Positions 48,802 to 59,452 of a DNA stretch of 64,000 nt are shown here, piece by piece (positions within the stretch are counted from its first letter, which is position 1; the number at the start of each line of letters is the position of its first letter). The position numbers and the translations under genes were made by a program. The notes under the pieces are model-generated. The model saw nothing but the letters and a program-made list of their open reading frames with translations. It did no database searches and had not been told where the DNA came from. The stretch is from Neurospora tetraspora (Eukaryota; Ascomycota; Sordariomycetes; Sordariales; Sordariaceae): NCBI RefSeq assembly GCF_033439725.1, contig NW_026944383.1, positions 5,580,001 to 5,644,000 on the forward strand, written 5' to 3'.

Positions 48802-49493
48802 GGAAGGTTGAGTGGATTACATAATCTTATCTGGTCTGCTACCGCTCGGCAGGCAAAAGCGGTTGACCTCATATTGGCGGGTCTTGGAGGTTCAACATTG
48901 CCTGCCGAGGGGACAGACAGCTGTTCAATTCGTCCTCTGATTGGATAACATTGATTTACCAGTGGAGAACAGCTCAATTGCACCCCACTCATGACCACCA
49001 CGATGCCTGCCCGTTCAGGTTGCTGGTCGGGTGCTTGCGCTTCCCCGCCTGTCCGCCCGCGGCTTCAGGGCCCACGCATGGACACGCACCGACCTCAGCG
49101 CTGGCTCGTACAAGCAATTCTGCCAGTGACACGCCGGCGTCTGGAATCTCCAACTAAACACCATCTTTCTCTCTGGCAACCCATGACGATACCGCCCGGG
49201 TGATTTGCCACATCACGGGTATATTCGATATCATTCTTCGTCACTCTATCGATATCATCAAGAGTGTCTCTCGCCCACTCCGCCCGGCGCCTTGGACCTT
49301 CCATTTCCTTCACGACGGGTTCTGACCATCCCAGCTGGAGTGTCTCCCGATCAGCGATAACTTCCACTTCGATCTCAATATCCACCACCACAACACCACA
49401 CACATCACACAACCCACAATCCGAATTGTACCGCGATAGTCCTCTGTATCCGCCAACGCAACACGACGGGCAACCCGGCAACATCTGCCCACC
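48802..49493. promoter_or_regulatory. Promoter and leader of the histone deacetylase gene
   Basis: Original (non-transposon) sequence upstream of the deacetylase. The last 250 bp is CAC/ACA-rich leader ending CCCACC before the ATG. No gene seen. The matching RPN11-side promoter is 45993-46341. Confidence 0.45.
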
Positions 49494-51650
49494 ATGCCTT
49501 CCACATTCACCGATCCCGCCGGAGTCGCGCGTGACGAGCCGCTGTATAACGTCGTCCACAATGACAAGAAGCGGGTCGCCTACTTCTACGACTCAGACAT
49601 TGGCAACTATGCCTACGTGACCGGCCACCCTATGAAGCCCCATCGTATCCGCCTTGCCCACAGCCTGGTTATGAACTACAATGTGTACAAGTTTCTCGAG
49701 GTTTACGTAAGTTTGGCTCTCTCGGTGGCGGTGGTGATGGCTCTACGTCAACAAATAGCTGACCCTCTCTGTGTTAGCGTGCAAAACCAGCCGTTACTGC
49801 CGAAATGACACAGTTTCACACCGACGAGTACATTGAGTTTTTACAAAAGGTTACGCCCGACAACATGGACGGTTTCATGCGCGAGCAGGGCAAGTACAAC
49901 GTCGGCGACGATTGCCCCGTTTTCGACGGCCTATTCGAGTTCTGCGGCATCAGTGCCGGCGGCAGTATGGAGGGTGCCGCCCGCTTGAACCGTGATAAGT
50001 GCGACATCGCCATCAACTGGGCCGGCGGCTTGCATCACGCAAAGAAGAGCGAGGCTAGTGGTTTCTGTTATGTCAATGGTATGTGGCCATCCACAATTTC
50101 CTGGTTTCCTTAAGGGGACCCCCATGCTTACCTATCTCCTTGGACAGATATCGTCTTAGCTATCCTTGAACTCTTGCGTTTCAAGAAGCGCGTTCTCTAC
50201 ATCGATATCGATGTGCACCACGGCGATGGTGTCGAAGAAGCCTTTTACACGACGGATCGCGTCATGACCGTATCCTTCCACAAGTACGGCGAATACTTCC
50301 CCGGTACCGGCGAGTTGCGCGACATTGGTATCGGATCGGGCAAGAACTATGCCGTCAACTTCCCTCTCCGCGATGGTATCGACGACAACACCTATAGCTC
50401 CATTTTCCAGCCCGTCATCAGCGCCGTCATGCAATACTTCCAGCCTGAGGCTGTTGTCCTCCAGTGCGGTGGTGACAGTTTGTCTGGTGATCGTCTTGGC
50501 TGCTTCAACCTGAGCATGCGCGGCCATGCCAACTGCGTTAACTACGTGCGGAGCTTTGGACTGCCAACTTTGGTTCTCGGCGGAGGTGGCTATACCATGC
50601 GCAACGTCGCAAGGACATGGGCCTACGAAACTGGCCGTTTGGTCGGTGTTGAGATGAACCCAGTCCTTCCATACAACGAGTACTACGACGTAAGTGTATA
50701 TACCTTTTTCTTTTCATCATTTTGCTAACAAACTCTAGTATTACGGTCCCGACTACGAGCTCGATGTGCGTTCTTCTAATATGGAGAACGCCAACAGCCC
50801 AGAGTACCTGGAGAAGATCAAGATATCAGTGATAGAAAACCTGAAGAAGACCGCCCCAGTCCCCTCTGTCCAGATGCAGGACGTTCCGCGCCAGGGCTTC
50901 GGTATGTCGGACGAGCAGGAAGACGAGCTCGACGACATGGATGAGGACGAGAACAAGGATGTCCGGCGGACACAGCGGCAATGGGAGAAGGAGAGGGCCA
51001 GGCAGGACGAGTTCGAAGAGAGTGACGACGAGGACATGGCTCAAGCCAATGGTGTGTTCAAGCCGAATGGACCGCCGCGCCGGTCCATTCTCGACTACAA
51101 GAACCCCAAGGCAGTGGAAGATATGGATCTCGATATTGGAGAACCGGCTCCGGCTTCAATTGCCGCTACCGCTGCCGCGGCCGCTGCTAAGCCAGTGGAG
51201 CCTGTTGCTATCGACAATGATGAGACCATGATCGACGATGACGAAGTGCAACCGGCCGCGGCTGAACCTGAAGCTGAGGCCCCCGCAACGACAGCCGCGC
51301 AGCCTGAAGCAAGCTCAGCGGCCAAGGTTGACGAGGACGGCGATGTGGATATGGCCGAGGCCGATGAGAAGCCTACAGAACCTGAGGCGGAGATCAAGAC
51401 CGAGGAAATTGAGACTGACCCTGCTCCGGAGCCAGAGGCGGAGCGCAGACCAAGTCCCGCCGCCGCCACTTCGGAGCCCGCTACCGAGGCAGCACCAGCC
51501 TCCCCCAAGGCCGCCTCGCCCGTACCAGAAGCCAATACTGAGAAGGCAGTGGCAGAAGAGCCAAGCAAGGCCGCCGAGGAGGCATCCGACAAAGTCCCGG
51601 CAGCAACAACAGATGACAAGGAAAAGGAGGCCGACAAGCCTCAAGAATAG
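49494..51650 (+). CDS. hda-3: Class I histone deacetylase, RPD3 type
   Basis: Four exons: 49494-49706, 49778-50078, 50148-50689 and 50739-51650 (655 aa). Zinc-dependent deacetylase of Rpd3/Sin3-type co-repressor complexes, removing acetyl groups from histone tails in the nucleus. Class I marks: [30 protein letters not shown] at the N-terminus, [32 protein letters not shown] with the catalytic His pair, [17 protein letters not shown] with zinc ligands, [18 protein letters not shown], and [17 protein letters not shown] with the catalytic Tyr. The catalytic core ends near 390; the remaining ~260 aa is acidic, Ala/Pro/Glu-rich and disordered, longer than the tail of yeast Rpd3 (433 aa in all). 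Symbol hda-3 is by analogy to the N. crassa RPD3 homologue, which I recall as lying beside RPN11. Confidence 0.95.
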
Positions 51651-52205
51651 GACGCAACCCCCGCACAAACACTCAGTACGTCTGATAGCTCGGACTGATC
51701 GGGCCCTGAGTACGTCGGCAAATTTCAGTTGTGTTATCCCGTGAGCATGATTGGCATTGGCGTTTGGAGAGGTTTAGGGGTGTTGTGACGAGGAAAATGT
51801 TATGTTCAATGATTCCCCCGCATTACATGGTTGTTTATGCTTTCTTTAACTTCATTTCTTTTACTCAATTGGAAAACTTTTCTACGAGTCAAGCGTCTAA
51901 TAAAGGTGATTTTAACTACACATGGCTCGTTGTTGATATGTGATTGTGGTTCGGAAGCCATTGATGTTCACCAAGTGGTGAACGCTTGCCCCTAGTTGAT
52001 CGGACTTATGCCATTCTCCTTCACCCTCGTCTCCTGAAGAGCTTGATCCTAGATCGCCAAAGATGCCCCGGCCTCCACTTCAGACATCGCGTTGTATCAT
52101 GCGGGGTTGTCCTGCGGAACAGAGTACTGCAGGGTGGAGAAGGGGAGGGGGAGGAGGAAGAGGAGGGGGGAGTTCATTTTTTTTAGCTTCCCCCCCCTCT
52201 GCAGT
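51651..52205. other. Intergenic region
   Basis: 3' flank of the deacetylase. A strand-asymmetric purine tract (GGGGAGGGGGAGGAGG and neighbours) lies at 52132-52172, followed by T8 and C8 runs at ~52177-52198. No gene seen. Confidence 0.5.
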
Positions 52206-52270
52206 GCAGATACAGTTTACCTCTAGTTAGACGAGAAGACCCTATGCAGCTTTACTGTTACTAATTATTG
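52206..52270 (+). other. Nuclear insertion of mitochondrial LSU rRNA sequence (NUMT)
   Basis: GTTAGACGAGAAGACCCTAT and the following GCAGCTTTACTG at 52225-52256 are the near-universal central core of mitochondrial large-subunit rRNA (domain V; compare AGACGAGAAGACCCTATGGAGCTTTA of animal 16S). The AT-rich continuation TACTAATTATTGAAA fits a fungal mitochondrial gene. Only about 65 bp is recognisable, so it is a fragment, not a functional rRNA gene. Its exact ends cannot be set by eye. Confidence 0.8.
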
Positions 52271-52602
52271 AAAGGACGAACCCCAATTGGGCGTGCAGTT
52301 CATCCCCGCCAGTTCCCTATTCCCGGACGGCGATCCATCATCGCTCGGACTTGGGGCTGATATGTTTACCTTTAGCGGCTTCTCTATTGGAGCATTTCGA
52401 GGGACTGGACCCTTGGGCTCTACATACACGACCTCGACGACCTCCATCCCTTCACACGTACGTAGGGTATGCAGGAGCTAAATACATAATGGTGATCAAC
52501 CACACCTTGATATTGCCAGACTAAGGTGTCAGCCAATCTGGATTCCTTTTTCAATCTTCAGCTGAAAAAAAAACTTCAAATGGCGCCAAAGATCTCCGAG
52601 AC
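52271..52602. other. Intergenic region
   Basis: Between the mitochondrial insertion and the S33 hydrolase. An A8 run at 52566-52573 precedes the ATG. No gene is supported. Confidence 0.45.
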
Positions 52603-54854
52603 ATGATTAACCCCAACGGGTCCAATGATGGCAAATCCCCGAGTCGTACAGCAAAGAGTTCAGCTGGTGTTCAGCATATCCACATTCATACTTTAGATAA
52701 AGCCCTCGCCTCTTGGTTCAAGCCCGATGGACTTGACACTCTGGAACACATCATGATTCCTCCAGAGGCATCCATGGCGAGCAAGTATACGATGGACCGG
52801 AAACTTCGAGACGGAGCGAGTCACCGGCTGCCCGCCATCAGTACCTCTGAGCCACATCATTCGTACCAGACCACGCATTCGGGGATCACGAAGATTGCTC
52901 GGTTGAGTGCAGCCTTGGCACTAGCGATACTGGTGGTGCTATCACTGTCAGATTTGTCCGCACTTTCCTGGACAACAAGCCCAAGATGGCCTCCTACCAA
53001 CGCAGCCCATCCGTTGGGTAGCTCCGAGGACACGAAAAAGAAGGAAGAGGATGAGTTCAACTGGGCGAACATCACACCCAGTCCACCACCAATACAGTGG
53101 CAACCATGCTACGATGACGAACTCGACTGCGCGCGGCTGGATCTCCCCATGGACTGGCAGCAAGCAGACGCAACTAATGGCTCTGCTTCAGTACGGCGTG
53201 TCATCTTAGCCATCGTCCGTCTCCGAGCTGCCGTGCCTTCAAACAGCCCCGACTACCGAGGACCAGTCATCTTCAACCCTGGCGGGCCGGGAGGGTCGGG
53301 GATATGGTCACTCCGCGACCACGGCAAAGACCTGCAGACGATCGTGGGCACCAACCACGATATCATCAGCTGGGATCCACGAGGTATCGGTGCTTCAACG
53401 CCGCGGATTGACTGTTGGGCGTCGGCACAGGATCGTGTATACTGGGATTTGCAGGACCCAGGTGTGGTGGATGCCCATGAAGGGGCAGTGTACGATGCCT
53501 ATGCTAGGGCGGCTGCGTACTCGCAAGTTTGTGAGCGGAATATGGAGGAGTCGGGGATCTTGGAGCATAGCAGTACAGCGTATCATGCTAGGGATCTACT
53601 GGCGATTCTGGAGGCAACGGGGGAAAAAAAGCTGAAGTACTGGGGGTTCAGCTATGGGACAGTGCTGGGTGGCACGTTTGCTGCTATGTATCCGGACAGG
53701 GTCGAGAGGATGGTCAATGATGGTGAGTCTTGTTTGCAAAAGGCCGGACGGCCTCGCTGCTTCGATGAAGCTCGCTAACCTCGACTATCACAGGTAACGT
53801 TGACTACGAGGATTGGTACAACGGCACTTATATCAAATTCGCCCACGACACCGACAAAGTTATGGAAGCCTTCTACACCTTCTGTCACTCCGCCGGCCCG
53901 GATCGATGTGCCTTCCATGCCTCCTCTCCCCTCGCGATCAAGTCTCGTCTCGACGCCCTCCTCACCAAGCTACGGGCGCATCCCATCCTCGTTCCTCAGG
54001 GCCAGTCTCCATCTTCAGACCCAGCTGAACCCTACCACGTCCCCTCACTAGTAACCTACTCCCGCATCCGCCGCCTGCTCTCCGCAGCCTTCTACCAACC
54101 CATCCTCCGCTTCCCCCAAATCGCCCCCGTGCTATCCAGTCTCGAAGCAGGCGACGCCCTCCCTTACCACCACTACACCCTCTCCGACTCTCCACCAGCG
54201 GCTCCCCCCTCCCCAACTACCTGCCAAGCCGACGGCGACGACCCTCTTCAACCTCCCCCTTTCATCTTCTTCGAAGAAATAGGCAACCCCGACGTCTTCA
54301 CAGCAGTCGCGTGCTCCGACGCTGCTCCCTTCATCTCCACCCCCCACGACTTCGCCCTCTACGCCCAACAGCTACTCAACATCTCTCAGGCTGCAGGCGC
54401 GGTGCAGGCTTCTATTCGGTTATCTTGCGCTGGCAGGACTGTCCGGCCTCGCTGGGAGCCGTTTAACTCTTCTTCGTTGGAGGCCTTCAAGGAGGTGCAA
54501 ACGGCTCACCCGGTGTTGTTCATCAACAACGAATTCGATAATGTGACGCCTTTGATTAGTGCACGGAATAATGCCAAGGGATTCAGGGGGGCGAGGGTGG
54601 TGGTGCAGAGAAGGAGTTGGGGGCATACGAGTTTGGCGGCGCCGTCGGTTTGTATGGCGAGGGTGGTTAGGGGGTATTTTCAAGGGGAGGGGATGCCGGA
54701 GGAGGGGAGGGAGTGTTGGGGGGACGTGGTGCCTTTTGGCCCGGATGTGGAGGAGGTGACTGAGGAGAGCGATATGGATGGTCAGGAGGATCTGGAGTTG
54801 AGGAGGGCGGTTTGGAGGTTGGCGGGGAGGAGGAGGATGTATGGGGTTCTCTGA
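52603..54854 (+). CDS. Alpha/beta hydrolase, S33 family with TAP-like C-terminus
   Basis: Two exons, 52603-53722 and 53794-54854 (726 aa). Residues ~103-125 (LSAALALAILVVLSLSDLSAL) form one membrane segment, so this is probably a type II membrane-anchored or processed secreted enzyme. The fold starts at GPVIFNPGGPGGSGIWSL (oxyanion loop) and HDIISWDPRGIGAST. The nucleophile is Ser350 in YWGFSYGTVLG. The C-terminal TAP-like part holds the probable Asp in NNEFDNVTPL and His in RRSWGHTSLA. Relatives include bacterial tripeptidyl aminopeptidases and fungal esterase/peptidases; the true substrate cannot be told. An alternative start at MASKYTMD (52774) would keep the membrane segment. Confidence 0.85.
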
Positions 54855-55439
54855 TGGGATGGGAGGACTTGTCGTCCTGAGGCTGCACGTGTCCAGGACC
54901 CGATGTTGCTGAGGTTACATCGACCTCTGAGATCCTACATGAATGGGATTTCCGCAGTACCTACCTAGTACATCAACATCCCGACGGCATTTTACAGGAT
55001 AACGCATTTCTCTTGGGCTTGTCCACCTAAGATGCTAGAAGCACTTGGCAAACAGATAGAATTGCGTGACACCGGAGCTCAGGTTCCAATCATGGCTACC
55101 TCTAGTCATTACGGGAAAGTTCTTCGACGCTTTGATAGACACTTCAGCAATGCTACGCCCAGCTAGGCTGATAATTTTCATTACAGCCTTCACTCGGTAC
55201 CGTTGATGTTTGTTTACCCCATGTCCTAGATGTCTGGGTAGTGAGATTTTAGGTGATCCCTTCGATTTTCGAAAGTGGATGCGGCATCCGTTGCGAAGTG
55301 AAAACTTTCGCTACGGGGTCGTATGGTCGAAGCATCATGGAAACCATCGGGGAAGATGGAGAAAGTTCTTTTGTGTATATAAGCACCATGAACCGACCGC
55401 CTTCGATCTGATCTCGGCGTCTTGACTGCACATGCTACT
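54855..55439. other. Intergenic region
   Basis: TATATAAG at 55376-55383 sits just upstream of the tyrosinase fragment. I searched here for the missing tyrosinase N-terminus (copper A His motifs) and found nothing like it. Confidence 0.5.
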
Positions 55440-55965
55440 TCAGTGTAGATCCGTCGGTTCCAGACTCTCCAGTCCAACTCGGTGTTTTCTCACAGTCACT
55501 CTCCGACGAGCTTTGAGGAGAGTGGGGTGCATGGGGGTGGGCATCATGGGGTTGGGGGGACTTTTGGTATGTTTCTTTCCTTTCTTTCTTTGACGTGTCT
55601 TTGTGTGATGATTTCTGTCTTTGATGTCTGTTGGGATATGGTTGCTAACTTGCTGTGTGCCGTGATAAATAGGCCAGATGGGTGATCTCTTCCAGTGGCC
55701 GGCTGATCCCATCTTCTACCTCCACCATGCCAACCTCGACCGTCTGTGGTGGTCGTGGCAGAAGCGGAACTTGACTACCCGCTTGAAGGATATTTCAGGC
55801 CCGAGTGTGATGATCGATCCTACCAGTCCCCCGGTTACCCTGGACTTCCCGATGACACTCGGTGTCAGTTATGAGCAGGGCACCATCGGTGATGTGATGG
55901 ATATTCTGGGCTGTAAAGAGACGGGTATCCTTTGCTATGACTATGATAAGGTGTACACCCTTTAG
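55440..55965 (+). pseudogene. Tyrosinase fragment (copper B half only)
   Basis: Two joined pieces, ~55449-55566 and 55673-55965, separated by a 106-bp GT-AG intron, read in one frame: SPTSFEESGVHGGGHHGVGG, TFGQMGDLFQWPADPIFYLH, then HANLDRLWWSWQKRN and ~65 residues to a stop. HGGGHH and the DPIFYLHHANLDRLWW block carry the copper B histidines of common central-domain tyrosinases, which oxidise phenols to quinones. The copper A site and N-terminal half are absent, and the frame runs into a stop upstream (TAG at 55446). Without both coppers it cannot be an active tyrosinase. A TATA box upstream suggests it might still be transcribed. Probably a 5'-truncated relic. Confidence 0.75.
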
Positions 55966-56206
55966 GTGGTCTAGAGAATAAGTAGGAGGTAACTGCGGGG
56001 GGTCCTGAGGTTCAATTGTTGCAAGAACTGAACGGAAAAATACGTTAATAACTCCATTTCCCTTGATAGGCATGTCCATCCTGTTATCCCAAACTCCAAG
56101 CAAGTGCATGTTGCCATTATGCCATGACCTTCTCGCCCACATAGGAGAGCACGTAATCAGCCAAACGAATCCTTCTATACCTCCTACCTATCGACCCTCC
56201 CTACCT

Positions 56207-57916
56207 CTAGACAACCACACTCTCCCCCTCGACCACAACCTTGGGCACCTCATACATCTCCCCCTTCCCATCCCCCAGCTTCTCCAAGCCCGGCAACACC
56301 AAAAGCCTCGTTCCCTTCTTTGCGGCCTCCTTCCCACCCTCCCCTTCCTCCATGTCCCCAGCTCTATACCCATCTCCACCCCCCTCCGATCCCTTCCCAT
56401 CCCCAGCCGCATCAAACACAAACCGCCACTCACATCCATGCGCAAACAACACGTACCCGAAACTTACACACTCCTGAATCACGCCCTCCAGGTTTCTTTC
56501 CTGATCAAAGATGGCCCGGCGGTCCGAGTGAACGAAGATGCCTAGGAACTTGTTCAGGGAGGCGCGGAGGCTGGTTACTTGGGCGGTGATGGTGGAGGGA
56601 GGGGTTAAGATTAGGGTTGGGATTGGAGTTTGGTTGGGGGGAGTGATGGTGGTTGAGGAGCAGCGGCGATCTTCGGGGAGGGGTGAGGATGTGTTGTTGG
56701 TGTTGTGGTTATTGGCAGTGGTGGTGGGGGATGAGGGGGAGAGGGGGTGGGTGGTGGGTTTGTCGAGGAGGAGGTAAGCGGAGAGACGGCGCCAGAGGTT
56801 TAGGGCTGTTGCTGCTGTTGGGAGGGTTAGCTTTGTGCCCGGCCGGCGGGTTGTACCAAGAGAGAAAAAAGGAATGTGCTTACTCTGGGGAGCTATGGAG
56901 TTCTTCGTCATGCCCGCCGAGGGAATCGACTCAAGGAAGGAAGTAACCTGTCGCGGCAAGAGCGAGATACTACCCGGGTGAGACCGAACATGGTGCAAGT
57001 CCAAAGCGGAGAAGATGGTAAGCGCGAGGAAGTGGCGGATGGCTGCGAACCGGATTTGCGGATCCTTGGAGAGCTTCAGGATCAAGGCGTGGGTGCGGTC
57101 GTCCAAGCCAAAGGCTGGATCTGCCAACGCCTGGTTGACTCTGAAGACCTCGTTTCTGCTCCCATCTAGTTGGTCCAGATGGTAGTTGTTCTGGACGTGT
57201 TCCTGGAGGAGATAGCCGAGGGCAGACAGTTCTGATTTGATCTCCTCATCGCTCGCGCCTTCGAGGATGCCGATGCTAGACAGGACGTTGTTGAGACCAC
57301 CTGCGCCAGCAGACGCAAGTAACGCTTCGTTTCGGACACTGCTTCTGGAAGACAGTCTCTCCTTTGGCGGCGGAGCTGGAGGGAGGAAGGTGGCCATTGC
57401 TGTGCCTTCATTGTGAGAATCAATAGTGCCCCGACGCTTTCGACGCTTGACACCTAGGCAGAAGTAACCGATAAGAACTCCGACCAAAAGACCCAGAAGC
57501 GCCGCACCGATAGCTGCGCCCGCAATGGCGCCTCCATTCGTCTTCGTGTGGGTGACTGAGTGAGTGGCGGTAGAGTGAGCAGCTGTACTAGTAGCGTGCG
57601 TAGTAGACGCCGTCGAGGTCCGTGAGATGCTTCCCAAGGAGACAGCTCCAGTTTCAGCAGCGATCCGATAGCTACATTCGAAACTGGTGTTAGTCTGAGT
57701 GCTAAGGGTGGCGGACACGAAATCGACAACTGCATGTGTTGGAGCGTCAATATGGAACTTTTTTGAGCCTCCGCCGATGTTCACATCATGCTGCTTGTCG
57801 CCGAAGAGGAATTCGGGGCACGTGAAATTGACGGCAGGGACAATTGTAGAGGCAGGTGTGAACCATGTTGTCGTCATGAGAGTCAGCCATGCTGTTGATG
57901 TCGTTGGCGAAGCCAT
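56207..57916 (-). CDS. Single-pass membrane protein of unknown function
   Basis: Single exon, 569 aa. I do not recognise a named family. Residues ~1-150 are Thr/Ser-rich with two Cys (NFTCPEF, SFECSYRI) and would lie outside the cell. A Ser/Thr/His-rich stalk leads to one membrane helix (~152-178, GGAIAGAAIGAALLGLLVGVLIGYFCLG) followed by the stop-transfer cluster VKRRKRR. The ~390-aa inner part contains conserved-looking helices (ASDEEIKSELSALGYLLQEHVQNNYH, DDRTHALILKLSKDPQIRFAAIRHFLALTIFSALDLH) and Ser/Thr/Asn-rich loops, ending LPGLEKLGDGKGEMYEVPKVV. This layout recalls wall-stress or WSC-type sensors in general form, but no WSC cysteine module is present. Confidence 0.7.
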   Translation of the reverse strand: MASPTTSTAWLTLMTTTWFTPASTIVPAVNFTCPEFLFGDKQHDVNIGGGSKKFHIDAPTHAVVDFVSATLSTQTNTSFECSYRIAAETGAVSLGSISRTSTASTTHATSTAAHSTATHSVTHTKTNGGAIAGAAIGAALLGLLVGVLIGYFCLGVKRRKRRGTIDSHNEGTAMATFLPPAPPPKERLSSRSSVRNEALLASAGAGGLNNVLSSIGILEGASDEEIKSELSALGYLLQEHVQNNYHLDQLDGSRNEVFRVNQALADPAFGLDDRTHALILKLSKDPQIRFAAIRHFLALTIFSALDLHHVRSHPGSISLLPRQVTSFLESIPSAGMTKNSIAPQSKHIPFFSLGTTRRPGTKLTLPTAATALNLWRRLSAYLLLDKPTTHPLSPSSPTTTANNHNTNNTSSPLPEDRRCSSTTITPPNQTPIPTLILTPPSTITAQVTSLRASLNKFLGIFVHSDRRAIFDQERNLEGVIQECVSFGYVLFAHGCEWRFVFDAAGDGKGSEGGGDGYRAGDMEEGEGGKEAAKKGTRLLVLPGLEKLGDGKGEMYEVPKVVVEGESVVV

Positions 57917-59452
57917 CTCTGCTCAAAGGAGTCAAAGGATAAAGGAAGACTCGAATAACGGTAGATTTTGTGGAGTCAGCAATAGAAGGAATCGCTCCAG
58001 AACTCCGAAAAAGAAGGTAGTTCGAGGAGAGAGAAACCCGCCTCTCCAACTGAGGGAGATTTGAAAGTGAGCGTAAACCGTTTGCTTTCATATTCCCTCT
58101 CTTCGATTCCGAAACAAGCACCAAGAAGAGATGAAACTCCTTTGGCCGGCTTGCCCCACGAAACACAAACCCGTAAAAGAAGCAAACGCAGTCCTTTTAT
58201 GCCAGTCATTTTGCGCATTTGGTGTTTCCGTGTTTGTGGTCCATAGCACGGGTGCACTGTCAGTCGCCTTTGTATTGCCCCAGTCGACCACTTTTCCTAT
58301 GGTACTCCCGTGCGATGCGGCCGGCCGAAGGTATACTTCATGTCTTGGTTTTGCCGGATATTGGGTCTCTGGGGACCTACATGCTGTCATACTGTGCTAC
58401 GAGAGATGCGGTCGCTCCCGTTGATGATCACGACTGCGAGCGTAGAGTACGGTACATTACCTCGATAGAACCCTAGGAGCCTCATGCCTGACTGTTGTGT
58501 TGCCCTTGGCTAAACTTCAAAAACTCGTTGCCAAGGATCACGACCCAAGACTTGCTGACTTCGATTTGTTGACTTGCCGATAGGCTGGATTGATCACCCA
58601 GGCAACTCTATCGCAAAGGATTATCAAACCGCTTTGGTTTCCATGTTAAAGAGCTCATCGCGATGGCTTGGCGATCTCGATATCTTTGCAAAGCTCGCCG
58701 TATTATGAACTCGAAGCTCCACAGACTCGTGGTGTTCAGGGATTTAGGGCGGGCATACCTTTCTCGGGTCGAGTCGAGGCACCTCCACTCGGACCGCTCT
58801 CACTTGGCCGTTAGCGCACAAGCGCCCACTCATCACATTGTAACGTCCAGAAGAAGCCTGGTGTTGGCTTTGGCAGTGAAGCCATTCCCACGGTACTGAG
58901 TTCAAGGCAGTTGGGACTCGCACATGCCGTTTTGACAGCCTTCCCCCGATGCCTTTGTTGACATGGTGATAATGGAGGGCCAGAAGGGCCAGACGGGGCC
59001 CCGTGGCCCCTGGTCACAGTGACCAACCGTCCGCTTGGCATGCAGGGACCCCCCTTGGGTCGCCACGAGGTAGGGCTGATCCAGCCAATCCCCTCTTGAC
59101 TGGACCCTTACGACCCTAATGGATCCCCCCTCTTCGAGTCTCCTCACCCCCGAAGTCCGAACTTCCTTGCCTCCCACCTCCATCTTACGACTCCTCTTTC
59201 AACATCCGATTCCTCGACCGGCAGCACCTTGTTGGTCACGCACATTCCTGTCCCTGGTCTCTGGACTCTCTCTCTCTCTTTTTTCAGCAAACCTGCTTCG
59301 GTCATTCAGATTCCCATTCATACCTATCAAATGGCACCGCCATAGAAAAGGAAAGGACACGGACATAATAAAAGGGGACTTGGCTGCCGCTGGATACGGT
59401 CAGTCGTTCGTTCGTTGCACGTTTCGGCCGACTTCGGCAACCTAAAGCAACC
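57917..59452. other. Intergenic region
   Basis: Divergent promoter space between the membrane protein and the F-box/2EXR-like gene. A TCTCTCTCTCTTTTTT tract lies at 59269-59285, near the second gene. No gene is supported. Confidence 0.5.
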
